A DNA stretch of 64,000 nucleotides from Fictibacillus solisalsi (GTDB taxonomy: Bacteria; Bacillota; Bacilli; Bacillales; Fictibacillaceae). The stretch spans positions 3,369,057 through 3,433,056 of the forward strand of contig NZ_FNHW01000001.1 of the NCBI RefSeq assembly GCF_900103485.1, read 5' to 3'. Positions 52,687 through 62,081 of this stretch are shown piece after piece. The notes under the pieces were generated by a model that was not told where the DNA came from, ran no database searches, and saw only the letters and a program-made list of their open reading frames with translations. The position numbers and the translations under genes are program-made. Within the stretch, counting starts at the first letter, position 1; each line of letters begins with the position of its first letter.

Positions 52687-52848
52687 ATGACTCAGCAGAA
52701 CATGGTTACGTTAAAACTTGAGATCGATGCCATCCGCTTAACAATGTACGTAATGAGCACCACTGTAACCAACCTCGCAGACCCGCTACTTGTACAGTTA
52801 AGCCAGTTGCTTGACCAAAAATTAAATGAACTTCACAATTGCGCTTAA
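52687..52848 (+). CDS. Spo0E family aspartyl-phosphate phosphatase
   Basis: A 53-residue protein with the Spo0E pattern: LKLEIDAIRLTMYVMSTT in helix 1 and DPLLVQLSQLLDQKLNEL in helix 2, carrying the Ser-Gln-x-Leu-Asp motif needed for phosphatase action. Such proteins remove phosphate from Spo0A and delay sporulation. The ATG at 52687 is 7 nt after GGGGGA. The ATG six bases upstream is too close. The AT-rich leader would suit AbrB or sporulation control. Confidence 0.85.
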   Translation: MTQQNMVTLKLEIDAIRLTMYVMSTTVTNLADPLLVQLSQLLDQKLNELHNCA

Positions 52849-52879
52849 AGCTGTCCCCTTGTTTGGGGACAGCTTTTTT
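52849..52879. terminator. Terminator of the spo0E-like gene
   Basis: AGCTGTCCCC and GGGGACAGCT pair around TTGTTT, then a T-run. It reaches the stop codon of the converging DCC gene. Confidence 0.88.
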
Positions 52880-53279
52880 AATCGATGAACCGCTGACGCA
52901 CTTCCGGTGAAGGAATCATGCACTGGTCTTTTTTTCCGAACCATTTATATCGGTTTCTAGCAATCCATTCGTAGAGTGCATCACGGACCCGGCGCGGAAT
53001 GAATTTGGCCGGAACGGCAAATTTCCACATGCCTCCAAGGTCTCTAGCAATCTCCAGGACCGCATCTGACTTTTGGTAGGATTGGCCGTTTTTTATATAA
53101 ACCACACTTTCAAATGTATCAGCAGGAAGACGGAACTGATGCAGAATCTGCTGCCCGGCCTCTGACTGCAGCGAGCCATACGAAATACTTCCCTTTTTGT
53201 CCTGCCTGATTAAAAAGTTTACGATACCGTTGCAGAAGTTGCACACGCCGTCAAACAATAAAACCGGGCCATTGCGCAT
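52878..53279 (-). CDS. DCC family thiol-disulfide oxidoreductase-like protein
   Basis: A 133-residue DUF393 protein with the family motif Asp-Gly-x-Cys-x-x-Cys (LLFDGVCNFCNGIVNFL), related to the YuxK group, and the C-terminal RVRDALYEWIARNRYKWFG. The CxxC pair suggests a redox role, unproven. It follows the VOC gene by 18 nt, so the two form an operon. AAGGAGAGA precedes ATG. Confidence 0.88.
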   Translation of the reverse strand: MRNGPVLLFDGVCNFCNGIVNFLIRQDKKGSISYGSLQSEAGQQILHQFRLPADTFESVVYIKNGQSYQKSDAVLEIARDLGGMWKFAVPAKFIPRRVRDALYEWIARNRYKWFGKKDQCMIPSPEVRQRFID

Positions 53280-53297
53280 AACGCTGTCTCTCCTTCC

Positions 53298-54068
53298 TTA
53301 TATCATCTTCCCGTTTGATAGCACGAGCTTATAGGGCCGCTCTCCTCTCTCCTCCAATAGGCGCTGCGCCTTGCCTTCAGAGGATGGCGAACAAAAATGA
53401 AGCTCGCAGCCTTTTAGTTTCAATACAGAGCAATCGGCTTCGAGAGCAGAATCGTGATACGATTTCCCAGCAGGAAGGTCCAGCCATTCTTGCCACAAGG
53501 AAGAAGACGCTTTACTGTTCTCTACCAAAATTTTCAGATGTTCCATAGTCAATTCCCCGGCTGGATGATTCCCAATCATTCCGCTCTCCTTCAGTTCCCT
53601 TTCCCTGTTCTCCTCAGGCTTCAGCCAATCTATGAAAAAAGGAGGAGCTAATGTACCCTCTGCTGCATCATGCTCCAAGAAAAGGAGTTTCCATTCCAGG
53701 GTGGACCCGTCCTCTCTCTTCCGGCTTCCGGGAAACAGCCTGATCTTCATTCCTTTTTGCTTAAAATGATTTTTCACCTCTTCAATTCTGTCTGTACGAA
53801 TGGCAAACTGTCCGGGGCCCTCTTTATCCGGAAGGTCACGCAGCAACTGGCCAATCAAAGGATTTTCTGTCGCTTTTTGCGCAACCTCCTGTTCTTTTAC
53901 CGCTAAGTATTCAACATAACTGAGGCCAAAATAACACAATGCATTGTGGGTTCCCCAGCTCTCATGGCTCCCTCCGAGTACCGGATAAAGCCTCTGACTC
54001 TTTAATTCTTCCATATGGGCATCCAGTGGGCGGCCGGTGAAATACACCAGGTGATCAAAGGCATACAT
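53298..54068 (-). CDS. VOC (glyoxalase-like) superfamily protein
   Basis: A 256-residue protein of the Glyoxalase_3-like type. It starts AFDHLVYFTGRPLDAHMEEL, has SHESWGTHNALCYFG and YVEYLAVKE (likely metal and active-site strands), and a second half with shorter similarity. No specific reaction can be assigned. It sits first in a two-gene unit with the DCC protein. Confidence 0.78.
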   Translation of the reverse strand: MYAFDHLVYFTGRPLDAHMEELKSQRLYPVLGGSHESWGTHNALCYFGLSYVEYLAVKEQEVAQKATENPLIGQLLRDLPDKEGPGQFAIRTDRIEEVKNHFKQKGMKIRLFPGSRKREDGSTLEWKLLFLEHDAAEGTLAPPFFIDWLKPEENRERELKESGMIGNHPAGELTMEHLKILVENSKASSSLWQEWLDLPAGKSYHDSALEADCSVLKLKGCELHFCSPSSEGKAQRLLEERGERPYKLVLSNGKMI

Positions 54069-54091
54069 CTTCTTTCTCCTTCCTGAATTAG

Positions 54092-54123
54092 TAAAAAGGC
54101 AGCAATGCTATTCCATTGCCGCC
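54092..54123 (-). terminator. Terminator of the M20 amidohydrolase gene
   Basis: GGCGGCAATG and CATTGCTGCC pair around GAATAG on the minus strand, then TTTTT. Confidence 0.85.
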
Positions 54124-54133
54124 CGTGTAGTTT

Positions 54134-55330
54134 TTATACAGTTACTTCATTCCTTTTACCAAGCATTTTTTCCGCTGTCCTGACAAACATGGCCACTCCC
54201 CGCTCAAGGGCATCTTCATCGATCGTAAAACGGGCATGGTGGTGCGGATAGGTAATGCCTTTCTCCTCATTTCTGGCACCCGTAAAGAAAAAGCAGCCGT
54301 CGGTTTGCTGTAAAAACGCTGAGAAGTCTTCTCCCACCATCGTAGGTTTCATCTGTTCCACGTTTTCTCCACCGTAAAGTTCCTCAGCGGTTTCATGAAG
54401 CAGACGTGTAACCTTATCTTCATTAATGACGGCACGGTAGCCTTTCTCATACCTAAACTCATAAGAAGCACCGTGGGCTTCCGTAATTCCTTTGATGACC
54501 CGCTCCATGAGCAGGGGAGCCTGGTCCCGTATAGCAGGATCAAAGCTTCTGACGGTTCCGCACATTTCCACCGATCCCGGGATAACATTATGAGTGGTCC
54601 CCCCTGTAAACTTGGTAACGGAGATTACCAGCTGCCCGAGGGGATCAATGTTGCGGGATACAATGTGCTGCAGGTTGGTGACCACTTGTGAAGCGACCGC
54701 GATGCTGTCAATGGTCTGATGCGGAAGCGCTGCATGTCCGCCTTTTCCTGTAATCGTCAGGAAAAAGGTATCTGGTGCAGCCATCATCGGCCCGTAAACG
54801 ATTCCTATTTTGCCAACTTCAAGTGGTGACCAAAGATGGGTTCCAATGACTGCATCGACGCCATCCATGACACCAGCCTGCACCATTTCCTCAGCCCCGC
54901 CCGGGAATACTTCCTCGGCATGCTGAAAGATAAACCGGATTTCCCCCTTCAGCTCATTCTCTTTTTGTGAAAGGACCTTGGCCGCTCCCAAGAGCAACGC
55001 CGTATGGCCATCATGGCCACAAGCGTGCATTACACCAGAATTTTGAGAGATAAAATCAAAGTCGTTTTCTTCCGTAATGGGCAGGGCATCAATATCTGCC
55101 CGAATGGCAAGAACACGGCCCTTTTCGCTCCCAGTCAACTTTGCCATGACACTGTTCTTTGTGGGGCGGGAGATCGCCAGGTTCCCAAACGACTTAAGGG
55201 TTTCGTATATAAATTGCGAGGTTTGTTCCTCGTAGAATGACAATTCGGGATTTCTATGCAAATGCCGGCGCCATTCAATGACCTGATCCTTCAGTTCTCT
55301 GCTTTCTTTCACCGGGGGTAATTCCTTCAT
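54134..55330 (-). CDS. M20 family amidohydrolase
   Basis: Zinc- or Mn-dependent amidohydrolase of the M20D group (N-acyl amino acid, hippurate, indoleacetyl amino acid or diaminopimelate deacylase). The 398-residue protein has MHACGHDGHTALLLG, FQHAEEVFPGGAEEM (catalytic Glu pair), GTHLWSP and MVGEDFSAFL, all intact, with a dimerisation domain (about 190-300). Exact substrate unknown. Single gene. Confidence 0.9.
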   Translation of the reverse strand: MKELPPVKESRELKDQVIEWRRHLHRNPELSFYEEQTSQFIYETLKSFGNLAISRPTKNSVMAKLTGSEKGRVLAIRADIDALPITEENDFDFISQNSGVMHACGHDGHTALLLGAAKVLSQKENELKGEIRFIFQHAEEVFPGGAEEMVQAGVMDGVDAVIGTHLWSPLEVGKIGIVYGPMMAAPDTFFLTITGKGGHAALPHQTIDSIAVASQVVTNLQHIVSRNIDPLGQLVISVTKFTGGTTHNVIPGSVEMCGTVRSFDPAIRDQAPLLMERVIKGITEAHGASYEFRYEKGYRAVINEDKVTRLLHETAEELYGGENVEQMKPTMVGEDFSAFLQQTDGCFFFTGARNEEKGITYPHHHARFTIDEDALERGVAMFVRTAEKMLGKRNEVTV

Positions 55331-55484
55331 GACTCGTCACTTCCTCTGTGTATATGGTGGTCATTATATAAGAAACGAAATAATTTGAAAAGATTTAAGA
55401 TAATGACACTTATTTAATTTTAAAAAAACACTTTAATAAAAGTGCCTCCCAGGGAAAATGATAAGATAAAAGGAGGCGTGAGCC

Positions 55485-55646
55485 ATGGAGCAAAGGAAAG
55501 AAGGAATCGGGCAACCATCTGAAAGCAATCGTGAGGATGTGTCACCTGATGAAGTATATGAAGAACTGGAGTTCTCTGATCAGGCAGTAATCAGCGGCAT
55601 CGTTCATCATCTTGCTCACCCAGATGAAAAAGAAAAAGAGTGCTGA
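55485..55646 (+). CDS. Small acidic protein of 53 residues
   Basis: ATG follows AGGAGG at 8 nt, and a strong terminator comes 9 nt after the stop, so the short gene is credible. It encodes MEQRKEGIGQPSESNREDVS, then DEVYEELEFSDQAVISGIVH, and ends HPDEKEKEC. Very acidic, no membrane segment, one Cys at the C-terminus. I do not recognise the family. Confidence 0.65.
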   Translation: MEQRKEGIGQPSESNREDVSPDEVYEELEFSDQAVISGIVHHLAHPDEKEKEC

Positions 55647-55654
55647 TCAACAAC

Positions 55655-55698
55655 AAAGAGCCAGTACCCGTGCACACAGCATAAGGTACTGGCTCTTT
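55655..55698. terminator. Bidirectional terminator
   Basis: AAAGAGCCAGTACC and GGTACTGGCTCTTT form a 14-bp stem with a 16-nt loop. It serves the small acidic protein gene and the converging ABC operon. Confidence 0.8.
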
Positions 55699-55702
55699 AC
55701 GT

Positions 55703-56659
55703 TTAGGCTTTGACGTCGCGCTTTTGAAAAACGGCGAAGGTAATGATCAAAAAGAGAGCTGAATAGATCGCAAGCATCCCAAGCGAAAAGGGTAAAGACA
55801 TCCCCTTTACCACTTGAAGCCCTTCATCCAGGTACTGGGTAAGATCCATGTTCGGAAACAGCGTGTATTTCGCCCAAGATTTACTGCTGATAAACAGGAC
55901 GAGCGCATTTCCGGCAAACGTAAGAAACAAGGAAATCCCGATGGCTACAGAACTGCTATAGAAAAGCGTTGAGACCATAAAGGCAAGAAAAACCGTAACC
56001 GCAAACTCGATAAACTCCAATCCCATGTTGGCAAGCACGTATTCTGAGATGAGCTTTTCATGAATTTTACCGTCAACCATCGACAAATACGGCTGATCCA
56101 TACCGCCAAATCCGTAAAAGATACTGCCGAAAAGCCATGTGGCTGCCACCAGAATCACCCATAGAAAAAAGGCAAAGGCCAGGGTAGCGACCAGCTTGGA
56201 AAGAAGAACCTTCCATCTGCTGTATGGTCGGATGAGCAGCATTTTGATCGTCCCTTTAGCAAATTCTCCGGCCACAATGTCACTGGCCACCACGATTACG
56301 AACAAGCCAAGCAGGGAGGAGAGAGGTGCCATGTCTTTCATGAACTTCCAGCTTGTCGTTTCATAAGGAGAAATATCTTTTTTCAATGCGTATTGGTTTT
56401 GTTTATACTCGTTTTCGAGCGACTCAGCAACGAATTTTGGACTGCCGTCCTTTTTGGCTTCAGCAATCTGGTTCTTTAAGTCTTTATTTTGTTGAGTGAC
56501 TTCCTGCTTCCAGTTGGATTTTACAGTGTCGTCTTCATTCACTTTTCCGTAAATGGCCACGCCCAATACGATCAAAATAGGAAGCGCGATAAATACCCAT
56601 GTCCGGGTTCTGCTGAAAATCTTGATCCATTCATTACTGACCAGCGACAGAAACTTCAT
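55703..56659 (-). CDS. ABC-2 type transporter permease
   Basis: A 318-residue membrane partner of the ATPase encoded upstream. One helix lies near the N-terminus (about 20-38). An extracellular Lys/Glu-rich region (about 40-105) follows, then five helices (about 110-312) with IVAGEFAKGTIKMLLIRPYSRWKVL, the usual ABC-2 coupling segment. It overlaps the ATPase gene by 26 bp. GGAGGGG precedes ATG. Similar exporters give bacitracin-type resistance or act in envelope stress. Cargo unknown. Confidence 0.87.
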   Translation of the reverse strand: MKFLSLVSNEWIKIFSRTRTWVFIALPILIVLGVAIYGKVNEDDTVKSNWKQEVTQQNKDLKNQIAEAKKDGSPKFVAESLENEYKQNQYALKKDISPYETTSWKFMKDMAPLSSLLGLFVIVVASDIVAGEFAKGTIKMLLIRPYSRWKVLLSKLVATLAFAFFLWVILVAATWLFGSIFYGFGGMDQPYLSMVDGKIHEKLISEYVLANMGLEFIEFAVTVFLAFMVSTLFYSSSVAIGISLFLTFAGNALVLFISSKSWAKYTLFPNMDLTQYLDEGLQVVKGMSLPFSLGMLAIYSALFLIITFAVFQKRDVKA

Positions 56660-57584
56660 TCAGATCCCCTCCTTTTCCAGTCATTTCAAGGAAGCGTTCT
56701 TCCAACGTTTTCTTTTTCAGCTGAATTCCGTACACCAAAAAACCGGCTTCGACGAGCCTTTTGTTGATATCGCCGATTTCTTGAGTTGTGTTTGCTTCTA
56801 CAATCAGTTCCTTATCGGACACCTCCGCTGTTTTTTCCGGAAAGTGTTCAGCAAGAAGAGATTTGGCATCGTTCAGACTGCCCTGCAACAGGAAGTGCAC
56901 CCTCGCCTGCGCCTGATCGGTTACATTCGTCACATTATCAATGCGGATGAGTTTGCCATTTTGAATAACGGCCACTCTGTCACACATCAATTCCATTTCG
57001 GCCAGAATATGACTGGATACGACGATAGAGGTTCCCTGGTCGGCAAGCAGCCGCAAATAGTTTCTTAGATCGTGCATGCCCTGCGGATCGAGTCCATTGG
57101 TCGGTTCATCCAGAATGAGGAGAGATGGACGATGCAACAGAGCCTGTGCAACACCCAGCCGCTGCCTCATGCCGAGAGAGTAGGTTTTTACCTTTTTATG
57201 AATAGCCTGCTCCAGCTCCACCAGCTTTACCACTTCATCAATCCGCTCCCTGGTGACGCCTGGCATAATGCGCGCATACTGCATAAGGTTCTTGTATCCA
57301 GTTAAATAGTCATACATCTGAGGATTTTCAACAATGGCTCCAATCTGTTCCATTGCTTTTTCATAGTTTTTGCGGATATCCAGCCCGTTTACCAGGATTT
57401 CGCCCCCGCTCATGGAAATCAAGCCCACGATCATGCGGATGGTGGTTGTTTTACCTGCCCCGTTTGGGCCGAGAAGTCCAAAGATCTCCCCCTTCCTTAC
57501 CCCAAAGGACAGGTGGTTCACCACATTCTCCCCTTTCATCTTTTTCGTCACTTCTTTTAACTCCAAGGTATGTACAGTTTCCAT
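56634..57584 (-). CDS. ABC transporter ATP-binding protein (BcrA/YtrB-like)
   Basis: A 316-residue ATPase with Walker A LGPNGAGKTTTIRM (about 36-49), signature YSLGMRQRLGVAQAL, Walker B LLILDEPTNGLDPQG and the H-loop SSHIL. The C-terminal 90 residues form the extra domain typical of drug-export ATPases. Makes an exporter with the overlapping permease. A promoter TTGACC-17-TATGTT lies just upstream. Confidence 0.92.
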   Translation of the reverse strand: METVHTLELKEVTKKMKGENVVNHLSFGVRKGEIFGLLGPNGAGKTTTIRMIVGLISMSGGEILVNGLDIRKNYEKAMEQIGAIVENPQMYDYLTGYKNLMQYARIMPGVTRERIDEVVKLVELEQAIHKKVKTYSLGMRQRLGVAQALLHRPSLLILDEPTNGLDPQGMHDLRNYLRLLADQGTSIVVSSHILAEMELMCDRVAVIQNGKLIRIDNVTNVTDQAQARVHFLLQGSLNDAKSLLAEHFPEKTAEVSDKELIVEANTTQEIGDINKRLVEAGFLVYGIQLKKKTLEERFLEMTGKGGDLNEVSVAGQ

Positions 57585-57631
57585 ACTTCCTCCTTTAACT
57601 TTTTACACTCTATAAAACTTTTCCAAATACT

Positions 57632-57660
57632 AACATATTACACAATATAATACGGGTCAA
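57632..57660 (-). promoter_or_regulatory. SigA promoter of the ABC exporter operon
   Basis: TTGACC, 17 bp, TATGTT on the minus strand. The spacer holds an imperfect palindrome TATTATATTGTGTAATA, a possible regulator site. Confidence 0.6.
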
Positions 57661-57690
57661 TAGCTGGAGAGGTTTCAGCTATTGGCAGGA

Positions 57691-57730
57691 ATAAAAAAAC
57701 TCCTTTATGCGCGACTGGCCATAAAGGAGG
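57691..57730 (-). terminator. Terminator of the gal/beta-galactosidase operon
   Basis: CTCCTTTATG and CATAAAGGAG pair on the minus strand, followed by TTTTTTT. Confidence 0.82.
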
Positions 57731-57752
57731 AGAGGTTTGTATTTGATTCAAT

Positions 57753-59759
57753 CTATTGCATAAGGACATAGGAACCCAGTGAGGGCAATCGTACCACCCC
57801 ATTAAAGATTTCCCCTGTCATAACATCCTTCCAGTGGCCCTTAGGCAGCGTCAGCCTGTGGCTGGCGGTGGTGGAATGATTCAATAAGCATAAAAATTTC
57901 TTACCGCCTGTACCTGTGCGGACGACCATTTCCACATCATCAGGGAGTTCAATCATTCCAACACCGGCCTCTTTAAAAATATCTTTATAAAGACGCATCA
58001 AAAAGTATTCTTCAACCGCAGTGCCAATGTAATAAACAACGCCTTTTCCGTATCTGTTTCTGGTTATGGCCGGTTCGCCTTCATAATAGGCATCACGGTA
58101 TACACCGATTACGTCTGCTGATATGGACTTAATGATGTCACACCATACCGTTGCCGGTGACAATATGTCCTTAATATTACCCGTGGTGCCTCTTATCCTT
58201 GTTTGTTGACCGGGCTGAAGGGCTTCGAACTCTTCAACGTGAATGCCCGCAAGTTCTGCCAGCTCCCCTGGCAAGGTTAGCTCTGTCAATGCATTGCTCG
58301 GTTCTTTCAAGCCCGAACGGTAGGAAAGAACTGCCGTCCCTCCCTCCGCCGCAAATTTCTTCAATTTGTCTGTAAAATCGGGATCTGTCAGGAAATATAC
58401 GGGAACAATGACGACTTTCAGACCATCAAGGGTGCTTTTCGGTGATACGATGCATGTTGCACTGTTGAGATGATAAGCACCATAGTAAAAACGAAGAAGC
58501 TCCTGTTTGTAATCAAATGCCCTGCTTTGCGGCTGAATCCTCCAGGCCCAGGCATTTCCTACCTCGTAATACATCCCTACTTCAGGGATATAATCAGAAG
58601 CAACCCATTCATCTCCGAACGTTTTCAGTGCCGCAATGGTTTCTTTCACCTCTTCAAATTTCCGTTTTGGTTTTCCGTCATGACCAAGGATACCGTGGCT
58701 GAATTGCTCTGTACCAAATCGGGAAGAACGCCACCGGAAATAAAGAATTGCTTCAGCCCCGCGTGCAATGGCCTGATACGTCCATAGCCTGATCTGCCCC
58801 GGCCGTGGAAGGTAGCCGGTATGATTCCAGCCTTGTGCCCCCGTAATCTCTTCCATAACCCAAAAGCCCTTTCCTTCCTTTGTTGAACGGCAGATGTCAT
58901 GCTGCATGGCTATGGATGCTGGTGTGGCTGGTTCGGGGCCGCTTCCCCAAGCCGGATAGTTGCCGGAAGACACAAAATCCAGATTTTCGGCAATATCTCT
59001 CTGGTTGATGGCCTGTTCATTAAACACAAAATTATGAGTTATAAATTGGTGATCGGAAATCGTTTCCCGCAATAGATCAACCTGCAGCTTGCTGTAGGCT
59101 GTATAACCCGCTGCGCAAAAACGGTCAAAATCAAGAAGCAACCCGGGATTATGCTGCTGATACACGTTCAATGGCAATGGTATCTGCTCCCATTCCGTAT
59201 AAGTCTGGCCCCAAAAGGCGGTTCCCCAGGCTTCATTTACAGCCTCAAGGCTGCCATAACGATTTTGAAGCCAAAACCAAAAGGATGTACGGTCCTCATT
59301 TCCATAACTGCGGTCTGACTTCTCATGGCCAAATTCATTATCAATCTGCCATCCGATCACATCCGGATGATGACCATATTTTTCAGCCAGTTTACGCACT
59401 ACTTTTTCCGTAAACCTTTGATAGACTTTACTGTTGACGGTATAGTGGCGGCGTCCCCCAAAAGAAATCGGACGGCCGTTACGATCTGCCGGCAGAATGT
59501 CCGGATACTTCTGAACCATCCAGGCAGGAGGTACGGCTGTCGGTGTGCCCAGTACGATTTTAATTCCATTTTCGGTTAATTCATCAATGATTTCATTCAA
59601 AAGACTAAAATCATAAACGCCTTCCTCCGGCTCAATCAAATGCCAGCCGTATTCCGCCATACGGACAACATTGACACCAAGTTCCTTCATCAATCTGATA
59701 TCTTCTGGCCATCTTGATTTTGGCCATTGTTCAGGGTAATAGTCCACTCCCAAATACAA
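57753..59759 (-). CDS. Beta-galactosidase, glycoside hydrolase family 42
   Basis: Releases galactose from beta-galactosides or galacto-oligosaccharides inside the cell. The 668-residue protein has LGVDYYPEQWPKSRW at the N-terminus, acid/base Glu142 in GWQIDNEFGHE, and the nucleophile Glu in FWVMEEITGAQGWNH. A middle GATase-like trimerisation domain and a C-terminal beta domain follow. I place the start at TTG 59759, 7-8 nt after AAAAGGAGCG. An in-frame ATG 24 codons upstream has no ribosome binding site and lies in a hairpin. Last gene of the gal operon, feeding galactose to GalK. Confidence 0.93.
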   Translation of the reverse strand: MYLGVDYYPEQWPKSRWPEDIRLMKELGVNVVRMAEYGWHLIEPEEGVYDFSLLNEIIDELTENGIKIVLGTPTAVPPAWMVQKYPDILPADRNGRPISFGGRRHYTVNSKVYQRFTEKVVRKLAEKYGHHPDVIGWQIDNEFGHEKSDRSYGNEDRTSFWFWLQNRYGSLEAVNEAWGTAFWGQTYTEWEQIPLPLNVYQQHNPGLLLDFDRFCAAGYTAYSKLQVDLLRETISDHQFITHNFVFNEQAINQRDIAENLDFVSSGNYPAWGSGPEPATPASIAMQHDICRSTKEGKGFWVMEEITGAQGWNHTGYLPRPGQIRLWTYQAIARGAEAILYFRWRSSRFGTEQFSHGILGHDGKPKRKFEEVKETIAALKTFGDEWVASDYIPEVGMYYEVGNAWAWRIQPQSRAFDYKQELLRFYYGAYHLNSATCIVSPKSTLDGLKVVIVPVYFLTDPDFTDKLKKFAAEGGTAVLSYRSGLKEPSNALTELTLPGELAELAGIHVEEFEALQPGQQTRIRGTTGNIKDILSPATVWCDIIKSISADVIGVYRDAYYEGEPAITRNRYGKGVVYYIGTAVEEYFLMRLYKDIFKEAGVGMIELPDDVEMVVRTGTGGKKFLCLLNHSTTASHRLTLPKGHWKDVMTGEIFNGVVRLPSLGSYVLMQ

Positions 59760-59822
59760 GCTGAATCGCTCCTTTTGTCTGCAGGCTAAAGATTTCTCCC
59801 ACGTGCTTGGTGCTTTAACAAC

Positions 59823-59852
59823 AGGGGACATGATTCTTTGTTCATGTCCCCT
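59823..59852 (-). terminator. Hairpin between galE and the beta-galactosidase gene
   Basis: AGGGGACATGA and TCATGTCCCCT pair perfectly over 11 bp with an 8-nt loop. The tail GTTGTTAAAG is poorly U-rich, so it may be a leaky terminator, an RNA processing stem, or an operator. Confidence 0.5.
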
Positions 59853-59905
59853 GGATGTTAATTTTCTTTCAGTTGTAGAATACCCTTTTTACCAGCCGCA
59901 AATGC

Positions 59906-60898
59906 CTATTGAGCGGAATAACCATCCGGATGATTTACATGCCAATTCCATGCATGCTTAACGATTTCCCTCAAATCCGGATATTGAGGAATCCACCCCA
60001 GTTCATCCTTTGCTTTCTGTGACGATGCGATCAGGACAGCCGGATCACCCGCTCTTCTTGGCGAGGAGACCGACTGAATCTCCCGTCCAGTTACTTCCCT
60101 GCATGTTTCAATCACTTCTTTTACAGAAAAACCGGTACCATTACCAAGGTTGTAGACGCCGCTCTCCTCTGTGCGTTTGAGCTTTTCAAGGGCCAGATAA
60201 TGAGCATCCGCCAAGTCCATCACATGGATGTAATCGCGAATGCATGTCCCGTCTTCCGTTTTGTAATCCTCTCCGAAAATCGAAACATACGGCCGTTTGC
60301 CGAGTGCGGCTTCCAGTACGATCGGAATAAGGTGGGATTCCGGTGTATGGTCTTCGCCAATTCTGCCTTCAGAATCCGCCCCTGCAGCATTAAAATAACG
60401 AAGGGCCACCGACTTCAAGCCATAGGCCTGATCCGCCCAAAAAAGAAGTTTCTCTATAGCCAGTTTGGTTTCGCCATACGGGTTTCCTGGAACCGTACGA
60501 TCACTTTCCGAAATAGGAACCGTTTCAGGCTCACCGTATACAGCAGCAGTGGATGAAAAAACAATGTTTTTCACCCCGTTTTTCACCATACGGTCTACTA
60601 GATTCAAAGATCCTGCTACATTATTTTGATAATAAGAGATTGGATGTTCTACACTTTCTCCGACCAGTGAATTTGCTGCAAAATGGATAACTGCTTCAAT
60701 TTTATTTTCTGAAAATACGCGGTCAAGCAGATCACTGTCATGAAGGTCTCCTTTGTAAAAGGAAACACCTTCCATAACCGCTTCCCGGTGGCCTTTTTGC
60801 AGGTTATCGAATACAACTACTTTTTCCCCTTTATTCAGCAGATGCAGCACCGTATGACTTCCAATGTAACCTGCGCCGCCTGTGACTAAAATTGCCAT
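59906..60898 (-). CDS. galE: UDP-glucose 4-epimerase
   Basis: Interconverts UDP-galactose and UDP-glucose in the Leloir pathway. The 330-residue extended SDR protein has GGAGYIGSHT (7-16), the catalytic Ser/Tyr-x-x-x-Lys region (FSSTAAVYGEP; NPYGETKLAIEKLL) and GTCIRDYIHVMDLADAH. Its ATG overlaps the galK stop (TAATG). Confidence 0.96.
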   Translation of the reverse strand: MAILVTGGAGYIGSHTVLHLLNKGEKVVVFDNLQKGHREAVMEGVSFYKGDLHDSDLLDRVFSENKIEAVIHFAANSLVGESVEHPISYYQNNVAGSLNLVDRMVKNGVKNIVFSSTAAVYGEPETVPISESDRTVPGNPYGETKLAIEKLLFWADQAYGLKSVALRYFNAAGADSEGRIGEDHTPESHLIPIVLEAALGKRPYVSIFGEDYKTEDGTCIRDYIHVMDLADAHYLALEKLKRTEESGVYNLGNGTGFSVKEVIETCREVTGREIQSVSSPRRAGDPAVLIASSQKAKDELGWIPQYPDLREIVKHAWNWHVNHPDGYSAQ

Positions 60899-62076
60899 TA
60901 TCGTTTCACCCCGTTAAGTTCTTTCACTCCGTCTCCAATTTCACAAACATAAAAGTCAGGCACTAAACCTGTTTTTTCCGTATATCGGCCCGCTACGTTT
61001 TCTTTGAAATCTTCCACTTGCTCCTCTTTGACAATAGAAATGGTGCAACCGCCGAAACCAGCACCGGTCATTCTTGTGCCAATGCAGCCGGGCTGTTCTT
61101 TTTGAAGATCAAAAAGCGTGTCGAGCTCTGTACCTGTCACTTCATAATCATCTCTTAGTGACAGGTGAGATTCATTCATATATAAACCAAAGGCAGTGAT
61201 ATCTCTGTTTTCAAGCGCTGCGACAGCCTTATGCACGCGGTCATCTTCGGTCACCACGTGTCTTACCCTTCTCTTGATCACTTCATCCTCTATATACTGT
61301 TCTACTTTTTTGAAGTGAAGAGGAGTAAGCTCACCGAGGGCCTCTATATCTTTCAAATGCTGCTGAATGACTTCGAGCCCCTGCTCGCATTGGCTTCTTC
61401 GCTCATTATACTTGGAATCGGCGAGCCCCCTGCGTTTATTGGTGTTGGTAATCACAAGCTTGTAACCTTCTATTTCAAGCGGAATCATCTCATATTCATA
61501 GGTTTGGCAATTGAGAAATACAGCTTCATTCCTTTTGCCGAAGCCGACAGCAAACTGATCCATAATTCCGCTGTTTACCCCAATAAATTCATTTTCCATG
61601 CGTTGGCACAGCTTGGCAAGCTCAAGCATATCGACTTCGCTGTTTTCAATTGCTGAAAAAGCAAAACCACTGACCATTCCGACGGAGGCGGATGAAGAAA
61701 GACCTGCACCATTTGGAATATTGCCATGATAGAACACATCGGCTCCGGAGAGGGAAATTCTGCTTTTTTGCAGCTGTAAAAGAATACCCTTTGGATAATT
61801 GGCCCAGTCATCTGCATCATTAAAAACGATGGGCTGATTAGCATCCACAGTTACGTCCTGTGAGAAATTTTCACTCTTCAAACGGTAAATGCCATCTTGT
61901 CTCTTGCGCACGGCCATATATGTGCCGATTGAGAGTGCAGCAGGAAAAACAAAGCCACCATTGTAATCGGTATGCTCCCCAATCAAATTGACCCGTCCTG
62001 GCGCAAAGAAAAGTCGAACTTCGTCGGTATTTCCCGGAAAATAGTATTGAAATTGCTCTGCGAGCCGTTGCTCCAT
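60898..62076 (-). CDS. galK: Galactokinase
   Basis: Phosphorylates galactose to galactose 1-phosphate. The 392-residue GHMP kinase has the substrate signature GRVNLIGEHTDYNGG (about 28-42), the ATP loop NGAGLSSSASVGMVSG and the third motif GTRMTGAGFGGCTI. It starts 5 nt after galT. Confidence 0.96.
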   Translation of the reverse strand: MEQRLAEQFQYYFPGNTDEVRLFFAPGRVNLIGEHTDYNGGFVFPAALSIGTYMAVRKRQDGIYRLKSENFSQDVTVDANQPIVFNDADDWANYPKGILLQLQKSRISLSGADVFYHGNIPNGAGLSSSASVGMVSGFAFSAIENSEVDMLELAKLCQRMENEFIGVNSGIMDQFAVGFGKRNEAVFLNCQTYEYEMIPLEIEGYKLVITNTNKRRGLADSKYNERRSQCEQGLEVIQQHLKDIEALGELTPLHFKKVEQYIEDEVIKRRVRHVVTEDDRVHKAVAALENRDITAFGLYMNESHLSLRDDYEVTGTELDTLFDLQKEQPGCIGTRMTGAGFGGCTISIVKEEQVEDFKENVAGRYTEKTGLVPDFYVCEIGDGVKELNGVKR

Positions 62077-62081
62077 TCTTA

